Source: Pedobacter sp. Bi126 (GTDB taxonomy: Bacteria > Bacteroidota > Bacteroidia > Sphingobacteriales > Sphingobacteriaceae). Taken from it: a stretch of DNA of 64,000 bases. This document shows positions 56,483 to 63,558 of this stretch, piece by piece. Numbering within the stretch: the stretch's first letter is position 1; each line of letters opens with the position of its first letter. Made by a program: the position numbers and the translations under genes. The notes beneath the pieces are model-generated. The model searched no databases and was not told the origin of the DNA. It saw nothing but the letters and a program-made list of their open reading frames with translations. Location of the stretch: NCBI RefSeq assembly GCF_918698245.1, contig NZ_CAKKMS010000003.1, positions 496,001 to 560,000 on the forward strand, written 5' to 3'.

Positions 56483-57676
56483 ATGATCAACTACACAAAA
56501 ATCAGTGTGATTGGTTTGGCTTTGTCGTTATCTATATCGGCGACTTATGCGCAAGACAATCTCGTTAATTCTTTAAAAAACAACCAAAGCGAAAACAGTG
56601 CTTCTTCTTTTAAATTCACTGAAGTGATTAACCTGGCCAATACACCAGTTCAGAATCAAGGATCATCAGGAACCTGTTGGAGCTACTCTACCAACTCATT
56701 TTTAGAATCAGAAATGATTAAAGCTGGTAAACAGCCCGTAACGTTATCTCAGCTTTTTTCGGCCCGTAACGCTTATGTAGAAAAAGGTAAAAATTACGTG
56801 CGTATGCATGGTGCGGTTTCATTAGGTGATGGCGGTGCTTTGCACGATGTAATCAACATGTACAGAAAATACGGTGCAGTTCCGCAAGAGGTATATACCG
56901 GATTAAATTATGGCACTAAAATTAATAAAACTGCAGAGCTTGGCGATATTGAAAAAGGTGTTTTAGAAGCTGTTGTAAAGAATGCAAATGGCGAGTTAAC
57001 CCCAAACTGGTTAAAAGCTTATAGTGGCGTAATTGATGCTTACCTAGGTGCTGTACCAGAAAACTTTACGTACAATGGCAAAAAATACACACCAAAAACT
57101 TTCGCTCAGGAAGTGGTGGGTTTAAATGCCGACAACTACGTAGAACTTTCATCGTTCAACGACCATCCTTTCTATAGCAAATTTACTTTATTGGTACCTG
57201 ATAACTGGTCTTTCGATCAGGTTTACAACGTTAAAGTGAACGAGTTAACAGATATTATAGATAACGCTTTAAAAGGCGGTTACACTGTTGCATGGGCTAC
57301 AGATGTAAGCGAAAAAAACTTCAGCTGGAAAAACGGTGTGGCTTTTGTTCCACAAACGCCTTTCGCTGATATGACCGTGAAACAGAAAGCAGATATGTTT
57401 AACGGCCCGCAGCCAGAGATGGAAATTACGCAGGAGAACCGCCAGCTTGCTTTCGACAACTATCAAACTACTGATGATCATGGCATGCACATTGTTGGTT
57501 TAGCCAAAGATCAAACAGGTAAAGAATATTATATCGTTAAAAACTCTTGGGGAGCAACTAACGATTATAAAGGATATTTATATGTAACCAAAAACTACGT
57601 AAAATATAAAACAACAGCAATTTTATTAAACAAAGCAGGTATTCCATCTGCAATTTCTAAAAAATTAGCGTTGTAA
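56483..57676 (+). CDS. Exported C1-family cysteine peptidase (bleomycin hydrolase/PepC type)
   Basis: A 397-aa papain-superfamily peptidase. Unlike the usual cytosolic PepC, it has a signal peptide (MINYTKISVIGLALSLSISATYAQ). Catalytic residues are visible: Cys65 in NQGSSGTCWSYS, the His of DDHGMHIVG (about 333) and Asn354 in VKNSWG. The Gln of VQNQG is the oxyanion-hole position. Likely periplasmic or surface aminopeptidase or endopeptidase. A good terminator follows. It could also be assigned to the aminopeptidase C1 family common in Bacteroidetes. Confidence 0.93.
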   Translation: MINYTKISVIGLALSLSISATYAQDNLVNSLKNNQSENSASSFKFTEVINLANTPVQNQGSSGTCWSYSTNSFLESEMIKAGKQPVTLSQLFSARNAYVEKGKNYVRMHGAVSLGDGGALHDVINMYRKYGAVPQEVYTGLNYGTKINKTAELGDIEKGVLEAVVKNANGELTPNWLKAYSGVIDAYLGAVPENFTYNGKKYTPKTFAQEVVGLNADNYVELSSFNDHPFYSKFTLLVPDNWSFDQVYNVKVNELTDIIDNALKGGYTVAWATDVSEKNFSWKNGVAFVPQTPFADMTVKQKADMFNGPQPEMEITQENRQLAFDNYQTTDDHGMHIVGLAKDQTGKEYYIVKNSWGATNDYKGYLYVTKNYVKYKTTAILLNKAGIPSAISKKLAL

Positions 57677-57697
57677 TTAAATCTAAATCGTTAAAGG

Positions 57698-57727
57698 AGC
57701 CGCAGAAGAAATTTTGCGGCTTTTTTT
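57698..57727 (+). terminator. Intrinsic terminator of the C1 peptidase gene
   Basis: AGCCGCA (57698-57704) and TGCGGCT (57715-57721) form the stem, followed by a run of T's to 57727. It is 21 bp past the peptidase stop. Confidence 0.85.
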
Positions 57728-57734
57728 GTTAACC

Positions 57735-57945
57735 ACAGAGTTCACCGAGTTTTACACAGAGGAACACAAAATGATGGAAGATAGAAGTCACCTTGTGAAG
57801 TAGACCTTCGACTCCACTCACGGTGACGTCTCCTAATTAAATTAAAGTTCTATCTGTGTCCATCCTTTTTATCTGTGGTTAAAACATGTAAGCCTCTGTG
57901 ATCTCCGTGCCTTCTCTCTTTACGCTCTGTGGTAAAAAATCAAAC
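57735..57945. repeat. Repeat-rich intergenic stretch with ACCACAGAG inverted ends
   Basis: AACCACAGAG near the left end and CTCTGTGGT near the right end are inverted repeats, and further CTGTGG/ACAGAG words lie inside. In the middle, GTCACC (57787-57792) and GGTGAC (57822-57827) bracket a small palindrome containing TTCGACT. It is in a convergent gap between the C1 peptidase and the AEC transporter genes. No coding sense is seen. Confidence 0.55.
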
Positions 57946-57946
57946 A

Positions 57947-58858
57947 TTAAACCAGCCCTGAATAAGTCAGCACCAACCACCATAAACCCGTGGTGATAAA
58001 ACACAATAAAATTCCGATTCCAACCACTAAATTAGAAAGCTTCGGATTAAGATTATACTGATCGGCTACTACACCAGCGGTTACCAGTGTTGGCATAGCC
58101 ATTTCGAAAATTGTTATTTTGGTAATCATTCCGCCCATACCTAAAACAAATGCTGTAACCAAAACTATCAACGGCGCTAAAATCAGTTTGTATAATAAAG
58201 CAAAGCTGATGTGTTTCAATTCGCTAAACCAACCACCGAATTTTAGCTGTAAGCCTATAGAAAACAATGCCAATGGACCAACCGTCCCTGCTAGTTTCTC
58301 GAATAATGGATCTAGTGGAGAAAGGTCAATAAAATGTGGGAGAGTCAGCGCCAAAACACAACCTATAAGCGGCGGAAACGTCAATACTTTTTTCAGCACC
58401 AATTTTGCGCTTAACTTTTGATTCTGCGAAGAGCGGATGGCCACAATAACGCCAATGGTAGATAAAAGCATAAAGGTAACCTGATCGCAGATAATGGCGA
58501 TAGCCAGTTCCTTTTCGCTAAAATAAGCCACAATTAAAGGAAATCCTACAAATGAAGTATTACTTAAAGAACTGGTTAGTTTTAGCCCGCCAGCAGTAGA
58601 TTTATTAATATTCCGGATGCGACTATACAGGGTAATAAATAACCAACCAAATAGCCAGACACAAATTGGTGCCAGTACAGGAAAGAATAGATCCTCAGTC
58701 CAGGTAATGTGTGGCAGATATTTAAAAGAAACTGCTGGTAGTGCGATATAGATAATCCAGGCATTAATGCCTTTGTGTGCATCTTTGGGAAGCGATTTGC
58801 TTTTTCTAAAAAGAATCCCGGCTAAAATGCATAAACCTATAATAATGAAGTTTGCCAT
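57947..58858 (-). CDS. AEC-family (auxin efflux carrier-like) transporter
   Basis: A 303-aa inner-membrane protein with about ten hydrophobic segments. The first (IIIGLCILAGILFRKS) and the conserved INAWIIYIALPAVSFKYLP block are typical of the AEC family, as is the N-terminal part of the second half, with LSNTSFVGFPLIVAYF. Such carriers export or import small organic anions; the substrate is not readable here. It lies between the peptidase and the DEAD-box helicase gene, both separated by terminator-like hairpins. Confidence 0.92.
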   Translation of the reverse strand: MANFIIIGLCILAGILFRKSKSLPKDAHKGINAWIIYIALPAVSFKYLPHITWTEDLFFPVLAPICVWLFGWLFITLYSRIRNINKSTAGGLKLTSSLSNTSFVGFPLIVAYFSEKELAIAIICDQVTFMLLSTIGVIVAIRSSQNQKLSAKLVLKKVLTFPPLIGCVLALTLPHFIDLSPLDPLFEKLAGTVGPLALFSIGLQLKFGGWFSELKHISFALLYKLILAPLIVLVTAFVLGMGGMITKITIFEMAMPTLVTAGVVADQYNLNPKLSNLVVGIGILLCFITTGLWWLVLTYSGLV

Positions 58859-58885
58859 TGTTAGCGTAAAGATAATTTATAAAAG

Positions 58886-58921
58886 AAAAACGCCAATAGG
58901 AAATGTACTTATGGCGTTTTT
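58886..58921 (-). terminator. Intrinsic terminator of the DEAD-box helicase gene
   Basis: AAAAACGCCA (58886-58895) and TGGCGTTTTT (58912-58921) form a perfect 10-bp stem. On the minus strand the A-rich left arm gives the U-tract. It is 8 bp beyond the helicase stop. Confidence 0.8.
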
Positions 58922-58928
58922 AAGTAAT

Positions 58929-60149
58929 TTATACAGAAGGTTTTGGTTTTTTCTTTTTGTTCCAAACCTTTTTCTTACCCTTATGTTGAGGTCTCTTTTC
59001 TTCCACATGCGTAATTTCCATTACAGCTATGCTTTCTGGCAATGGCATTCGGGGAACTTCCTTTTCGATTAATTTTTCGATGTTATCGAACTTGCGTTTA
59101 TCTCTACCGTTAACCAATGTAATGGCCGTTCCTTTGGTTGCAGCTCTTGCTGTACGGCCAATACGGTGCACATAATCAGCCGGATCGCCAGGAACATCAT
59201 AATTGATTACCAAATCGATTCCCTCAACATCGATTCCGCGGGATAACACATCTGTTCCGATTAAAATTGGCAATCTTCTATTTTTGAAAGCCAGTAAAAT
59301 ATCTTCACGTTCTTTCTGCCCTAAATCGGAGTGAAAAGCTTCTGCTTTAATACCCAATCCTTTAAAGGTTTTATACAACGCTTTTACTTTTTCTTTTGTC
59401 GAAACGAAAATGATACTGCTTTTGTATTGGCCACTTTTAAAAATATCGGTTAATAAGGCCTGTTTCTGTTGGTCGTGAATGTTATAGGCTTGTTGATCGA
59501 TCCCCTCAGCAGGTTTAGCAATTGAAATGGTAATCTGCTTCGGTTCGTGCAAAATCTTACCCGCCATGGTTCTTATTTTCGGTGCCATAGTAGCCGAAAA
59601 TAAAAGTGTTTGCCTTTTCTTTGGCAGGTAGCTAATAATTCGGATAATGTCGTCGTAAAAGCCCATATCCAACATTCTATCTGCTTCATCTAAAATTAAA
59701 TGCTGCAAATGTTCCAGTTTTAATACACCTGAAGATAAATGTGCCATTAGTCTACCAGGAGTGGCAATAATAATATCCACACCATTGCGCATAGAACGTT
59801 TTTGCTGTTCGTAAGCGATACCATCTCCCCCACCGTAAACAGCTAAAGAACTGATATTGGTAAAATAAGCTAGCGCTTCAACCTGTAAATCAATCTGTTG
59901 TGCAAGCTCACGTGTTGGAGCCAATATCAAGGTATTGTTGTGCCTATCGGCAGCTTTACTAATTTTATCCATTACGGGTAAAAGGTAGCTGGCCGTTTTT
60001 CCGGTACCAGTTTGAGCGCAGGCAATCAGATCATGATTATCTAAAATTACCGGGATGGCTTGTTCTTGTATTGGAGTAGCGCTTTTATACCCCATGGCCA
60101 TTAAGCCTTCGTATAAATCGGGGTTAAAATTAAAATCGTTAAAATTCAA
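58929..60149 (-). CDS. DEAD-box RNA helicase (RhlE-like)
   Basis: A 406-aa ATP-dependent RNA helicase. All core motifs are visible: Q motif (ATPIQEQAIP), AQTGTGKT, PTRELAQQ, TPGRL, DEAD, SAT, the GTDVLSRGIDV block and HRIGRTAR. A short Lys-rich tail (KKKVWNKKKKPKPSV) ends the protein, suited to nucleic-acid contact. The size fits the RhlE group, used in ribosome maturation and cold adaptation. It is monocistronic. Confidence 0.95.
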   Translation of the reverse strand: MNFNDFNFNPDLYEGLMAMGYKSATPIQEQAIPVILDNHDLIACAQTGTGKTASYLLPVMDKISKAADRHNNTLILAPTRELAQQIDLQVEALAYFTNISSLAVYGGGDGIAYEQQKRSMRNGVDIIIATPGRLMAHLSSGVLKLEHLQHLILDEADRMLDMGFYDDIIRIISYLPKKRQTLLFSATMAPKIRTMAGKILHEPKQITISIAKPAEGIDQQAYNIHDQQKQALLTDIFKSGQYKSSIIFVSTKEKVKALYKTFKGLGIKAEAFHSDLGQKEREDILLAFKNRRLPILIGTDVLSRGIDVEGIDLVINYDVPGDPADYVHRIGRTARAATKGTAITLVNGRDKRKFDNIEKLIEKEVPRMPLPESIAVMEITHVEEKRPQHKGKKKVWNKKKKPKPSV

Positions 60150-60283
60150 TCTATTGTGTTTATGTCTTTTAGCAAAAGTACCTTAAAATACCGCTAATAG
60201 CAAACCGCATTTTAATATCTATATATTAAATGGATTTTGAAGGCCATATGTGGTAACGCTTTAGTTGGTATAAAAACAAACAA

Positions 60284-60310
60284 GCCCCGATTGTTATAAA
60301 CAACCGGGGC
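60284..60310 (-). terminator. Intrinsic terminator of the hsp20-ending cluster
   Basis: GCCCCGATTG (60284-60293) and CAACCGGGGC (60301-60310) pair with one mismatch around a short loop, and an A-rich stretch to its left gives the minus-strand U-tract. It lies 24 bp after the hsp20 stop. Confidence 0.75.
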
Positions 60311-60333
60311 CTGGAAATTATAATAGACGAAAC

Positions 60334-60786
60334 TTAGTCTACCAGAATATCTTTTTCTGGTGTATTCGTTTCAGGGTTTTTAGGTAAGGTAACCTTCAAA
60401 ATTCCATCAGCATAACTCGCTGAAATATTTTCTACTAAAACTTTTCCGTTTAGGCCAAAAGCCCTTTCGAAAGTGCCGTTGCTATACTCTCTGCGGCTAT
60501 ACTTTTTAGCAGAATCGGCTTCTTCTTTAGCTTGGTAAGAAATGGTTAATACATCATCTTTTGTAATTACCTTTAAATTCTCTTTAACCAAAGCTGGTGC
60601 AAAAAGCTCAATAATAAAGCTGCTTTCTGTTTCTTCTATGTTAACGGGCACTTTTCTAAAGCCCTGGTTAAACATGGCATGTTTGTGGTGACCGAAAGGA
60701 CCACCAAAGTGCCTTCCAAATCTTCCCTCTCCTGCGCCAAAGCGACTATGCATCTTGCCCGAAAGGCATCTATGTTCGTTGTACAT
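60334..60786 (-). CDS. Hsp20/alpha-crystallin-family small heat-shock protein
   Basis: A 150-aa ATP-independent holdase. The N-terminal arm (about 1-42) is rich in His, Gly, Phe and Arg (SRFGAGEGRFGRHFGG, then HHKH), which is unusual. The alpha-crystallin domain covers about 45-140: VPVNIEETESSFIIELFAP, ISYQAKEE, then ERAFGL and ASYADGILKVTLPK, a classic A-x-x-x-x-G-(V/I)-L-x-(V/I) motif. It is the last gene of a right-to-left cluster of four, 52 bp after the truncated glycosyltransferase gene. Confidence 0.93.
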   Translation of the reverse strand: MYNEHRCLSGKMHSRFGAGEGRFGRHFGGPFGHHKHAMFNQGFRKVPVNIEETESSFIIELFAPALVKENLKVITKDDVLTISYQAKEEADSAKKYSRREYSNGTFERAFGLNGKVLVENISASYADGILKVTLPKNPETNTPEKDILVD

Positions 60787-60838
60787 TTTGTTTAATTTTA
60801 ATTGTTGTTTATTCTGTTAATTTATCGGCTTAAGCCAA

Positions 60839-61231
60839 TTAGTTGTAAGCCGCCTGCTCCGTTTTAGGGATACCCAATAGCTGTGTAATGATATTTGCAT
60901 AGGGATATGATGGCGAGAAAACGGCGTAATCAAATTTCAAACCCCTTATCTGAACCAAAATATCATCGATAAATTTCATTGGCTCAAGCAGTGCGCTGAT
61001 TAATCCCGATTTAGGTTTTTCTTCTTCATCAATCGCCTTTTTCCCTTGAAAAACATTCAATTCCCGATTGTAGGCTTTAAAGTCAGCGCCGATTTGTTCT
61101 ATAGGGGCCTTAAATTCATCCGAGCTAAAGAAAGTTACCTTCTCCCCTCGGGTAATCAGCTCGTTTGCCATACCCAAAATCGGACTAACATCGGCCTGAG
61201 ATGGATCGCTTAAAAAAAGTACCTGTGACAT
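60839..61231 (-). CDS. Truncated MGT-type glycosyltransferase, N-terminal domain only
   Basis: The 130-aa product matches the first GT-B (Rossmann-like) domain of macrolide/UDP-glucosyl-type transferases (QVLFLSDPSQADVSPILGMA, then GEKVTFFSSDEF, then FDYAVFSPSYPYANIITQLLGIPK). Such enzymes are about 400 aa with a C-terminal nucleotide-sugar-binding domain, which is absent here. No remnant of that domain is visible in the 52 bp before hsp20. The frame is intact and spacing to the upstream gene is 4 bp, so it may be expressed as a stand-alone protein rather than being a decayed gene. No catalytic activity is expected. Confidence 0.7.
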   Translation of the reverse strand: MSQVLFLSDPSQADVSPILGMANELITRGEKVTFFSSDEFKAPIEQIGADFKAYNRELNVFQGKKAIDEEEKPKSGLISALLEPMKFIDDILVQIRGLKFDYAVFSPSYPYANIITQLLGIPKTEQAAYN

Positions 61232-61235
61232 ACCG

Positions 61236-61469
61236 TTATCTATTTACTTTGTTTACACTATTAACAGGACTAATCACGGCATTATCCATTTTTCTGCCAT
61301 GGTGACTGTAACTATGGTTTCTATGATGTTCTTGCTGGCAATCATCCTGATAATGCCTGTTTTTAAAATCTAACCGATCGCGGTATCCATTCTGAACGGC
61401 CAGTACATTTAAGCTGTAAAAAGTTCCTGCAGCAACAGCCAATGCCAATAATATTCTAAATGCTCTCAT
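61236..61469 (-). CDS. Small secreted or membrane-anchored His-rich protein
   Basis: Not recognised. A 77-aa product with an N-terminal hydrophobic stretch (RILLALAVAAGTFYSLNVLAV, about 5-25) and a hydrophilic tail rich in His, Asn and Arg (HHRNHSYSHHGRK). It lies 4-5 bp from both neighbours in a right-to-left cluster, which supports translation. Metal binding by the histidines is possible but is a guess. Confidence 0.6.
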   Translation of the reverse strand: MRAFRILLALAVAAGTFYSLNVLAVQNGYRDRLDFKNRHYQDDCQQEHHRNHSYSHHGRKMDNAVISPVNSVNKVNR

Positions 61470-61474
61470 GGCGG

Positions 61475-61741
61475 TTAATAATTTACGTTAATGTTGTTAA
61501 CTGTTCCATTGCCTTGTACGGTTGGCCTGTACCATTGGTTATCGATTGGCACAATTGGGTTGTAATGATTTTCGAAACTGTTAAAGCGGTTATGGAAATA
61601 ACGGTGGCGCCTACCGATAAAAATCCTGAACATTAAACCGATCAGCATGATGGCCAATATAAATTTGAACACAAATGGTATGAAGAAAGCGACTGTACCG
61701 AGTACAATCCCGAATCCTATGGTTTTTAATATCTTTTTCAT
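61475..61741 (-). CDS. Small membrane protein, function unknown
   Basis: Not recognised. An 88-aa product with two hydrophobic segments close together (about 7-45, KTIGFGIVLGTVAFFIPFVF then FILAIMLIGLMFRIFI), then a basic His-Arg turn (GRRHRYFHNRF) and a polar tail ending NINVNY. It is the first gene of the cluster that ends in hsp20, with 5 bp to the next gene. A role in envelope stress is suggested only by that context. Confidence 0.65.
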   Translation of the reverse strand: MKKILKTIGFGIVLGTVAFFIPFVFKFILAIMLIGLMFRIFIGRRHRYFHNRFNSFENHYNPIVPIDNQWYRPTVQGNGTVNNINVNY

Positions 61742-62360
61742 CTTCTATATTTTTTTTACGGTAACCAATTCATCATAAACAAATTGACTAACACATCTCT
61801 GTTTTTGTTATTTACATAGGAAGACGGAGCAACTTTATTTTTACTTTAAATTATTTTGTTTTTTTTATTTACTAAGGATTTTGTCATCCTTCACTGCGTT
61901 CAGGATCTTTCTAAGTGATGAATCATCCTTCCTTTGTGTCATCCTGAGGGTTAATTAATTGTTTAAAATCAATATGAGTGACGTACAGTTGTTTTTTCTT
62001 GGTCTATGGCGCAGTCTTGCCTCGGCTCGCCGCCGCCGAAGGGCTCTTTCTTTTTGGCATCAAAAAGAAACAAAAAATGCCGGCTGAAAATTTTTCTTTC
62101 GAAGCGAGTACGTTGGCTTGGACAGTGCAGCCCGAAAAATTTGTTAGGCCGGGTTTAAGTAGAACGGTGATACAGTGCCACGGCCTAGTTGGATGGAAAT
62201 ACACAATCGGCATAAACCATTCATATTTAAATAATTACAAAATAACGTCAATGGTAGCGTAGTCGAAGGATTTTTTAGTAGATAATCCTTTCGGTTGGTG
62301 AGCCACCAACTGAAAGAATAAATAAAAAATCGTTATTAGTATGAAGGTTTAAAAATAGAT

Positions 62361-62444
62361 CGTCATTTCGACTGAAGTGCAACGGAATGGAGAAATCTGT
62401 CTTGATAGATCTCTCCACTCCGCGTTGCTGCGGTCGAGATGGCG
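62361..62444. repeat. Dispersed palindromic repeat (CGTCATTTCGACTG type), copy b
   Basis: Ends CGTCATTTCG and CGAGATGGCG pair imperfectly; GGAGAAATCT and AGATCTCTCC pair inside. It aligns closely with the reverse complement of 35085-35154, with an added stretch in the right half. This is the second copy in the window and is in the opposite orientation. Confidence 0.7.
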
Positions 62445-62496
62445 ATTTGCGAAGAGGCTTTCAAGATGTTCAGAATAACGGAGAAATAGATCAAAC

Positions 62497-62524
62497 AAAA
62501 AAGCCCCGAATTTAATCGAGGCTT
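62497..62524 (-). terminator. Intrinsic terminator of the sigma-factor operon
   Basis: AAGCCCCGA (62501-62509) and TCGAGGCTT (62516-62524) pair with one mismatch; the A-run at 62497-62502 gives a minus-strand U-tract. It is 5 bp beyond the stop of the small membrane protein gene. Confidence 0.75.
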
Positions 62525-62529
62525 CTAAA

Positions 62530-62883
62530 TTATTCCTTATTGCGATAGTGGCCCCATCCGCCACATCTCCGTTTATATTCTTCTTTGAATTTTGCCCTTT
62601 CCTCATCGTTCATCGTCTCCCATTTGGCACGCATGCTTCTTGCCCGCTCGCGGAAGCCATTATGTCCTCCATGCCCACCTTTATTAAAGTTTCCAAAAAG
62701 CAACCTACACAGCACAAGTAAACCGAGGGCTTGCCAATAATTAAGTTTGCCTGCATGTGCCACCTCAGGTAAAATCCAATTCCATAAAAACATAACCACA
62801 TAACCCAATACCGCTGCAATAAGCACCGCCACGGGTAAAAAGAAAATAAATTTCTTGCGCCGATTAAAATTTCTATTCATCAT
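62530..62883 (-). CDS. Small membrane protein linked to an ECF sigma factor
   Basis: A 117-aa protein with a basic start (MMNRNFNRRKK), two membrane helices (about 12-35 and 47-64), a Gly/His-rich turn (NKGGHGGHNGF) and a charged C-terminal helix (ERARSMRAKWETMNDEERAKFKEEY region). It starts 10 bp after the sigma-factor stop, as is common for such small proteins in Bacteroidetes. It could hold the sigma factor at the membrane, but no classical zinc anti-sigma motif is visible, so this is inference. Confidence 0.75.
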   Translation of the reverse strand: MMNRNFNRRKKFIFFLPVAVLIAAVLGYVVMFLWNWILPEVAHAGKLNYWQALGLLVLCRLLFGNFNKGGHGGHNGFRERARSMRAKWETMNDEERAKFKEEYKRRCGGWGHYRNKE

Positions 62884-62893
62884 GTCTGCAAAT

Positions 62894-63445
62894 TTAATAG
62901 TTAATAAATTCCTGATATAAATTTTGTAAACGGTTACGCAGGTGTTTTACAGCATAACCCTTTCTTGATATTAATGTTTTGATATTCTCACCGCTTTCAT
63001 CTGCCAGTTCCTGAAAAGTGCGTTCTTCCAATTCGTTCTGAACAAACACATAACGCTGATTCTCCGGCAGTTCTTCCAAGGCCAAAAACAATTGATCCCA
63101 GAATAGTTTTTTTAAACTTTCTTCTTCTGGTGAGTAGGCCTCGGCAAGTAAAATCTCTTTAAAATTGATTTCGCCATCTTCACCTTCGAAAGTGAAATCT
63201 TCTAACGATTCTTCTTTTTGTTTACGGTATTTATCGGTGATCTTATTTCTTGCCACCCGATATAGCCAACCACTAATCTGCTCGATGGCGCCAGCCTCGG
63301 GTTGATTGCTGAGTTGAAACCAAACATCCTGTAAAATATCTTCCGCATCCTCATCTGTATTCACCCTTCCACGGATGAAACTGAATAAGCGCTTACCATA
63401 ATTGGCAACCGTTGAAATGATATTTTGAGGTTCGTTTGTTGGCAC
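62894..63445 (-). CDS. ECF-type RNA polymerase sigma factor
   Basis: A 183-aa sigma-70 family factor. Region 2 includes VNTDEDAEDILQDVWFQLS and the RNA-polymerase-contact stretch SGWLYRVARNKITDKYRK. Region 4 has LEELPENQRYVFVQNELEERTFQELADESG with an HTH ending GENIKTLISRKGYAVKHLRNRL. The start is a GTG (63445); an in-frame stop lies upstream and no ATG is available between. It is transcribed with the 117-aa membrane protein. Target promoters are unknown. Confidence 0.94.
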   Translation of the reverse strand: MPTNEPQNIISTVANYGKRLFSFIRGRVNTDEDAEDILQDVWFQLSNQPEAGAIEQISGWLYRVARNKITDKYRKQKEESLEDFTFEGEDGEINFKEILLAEAYSPEEESLKKLFWDQLFLALEELPENQRYVFVQNELEERTFQELADESGENIKTLISRKGYAVKHLRNRLQNLYQEFINY

Positions 63446-63558
63446 TAAATTTTGCTTAATAACCCAGTAAACGGATGAAACTCAATATTACTTTAAATTT
63501 TCTTTACTTTTTTCAGAAAATCGATTTTTTCAGTCAAAATATCCTGATTTTTAACGAC

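Larger units (their letters stand above)
61742..62529. other. 788-bp intergenic region with repetitive DNA
   Basis: No credible gene. From the left: the promoter side of the hsp20 cluster; GTCATCC words at 61886, 61935 and nearby (GTCATCCTGAGGG type); a stretch at about 61985-62215 that is GC-richer than its surroundings, with TTTTTGGCATCAAAAAGAAAC, in the style of known dispersed repeats; then the CGTCATTTCGACTG-type palindrome. Overlapping frames on both strands of the 62.0-62.2 kb stretch look like by-products of the repeat. Confidence 0.6.

Noticed and set aside
60787..60838. A frameshift hiding the missing half of the glycosyltransferase
   Set aside because: Only 52 bp separate the stop from hsp20 and no frame there resembles the C-terminal domain.
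61978..62262. A 94-aa frame on the plus strand and a 69-aa frame on the minus strand in the same stretch
   Set aside because: Both overlap repeat-like DNA of different composition, have no recognisable domain, and neither has a credible promoter or partner gene.
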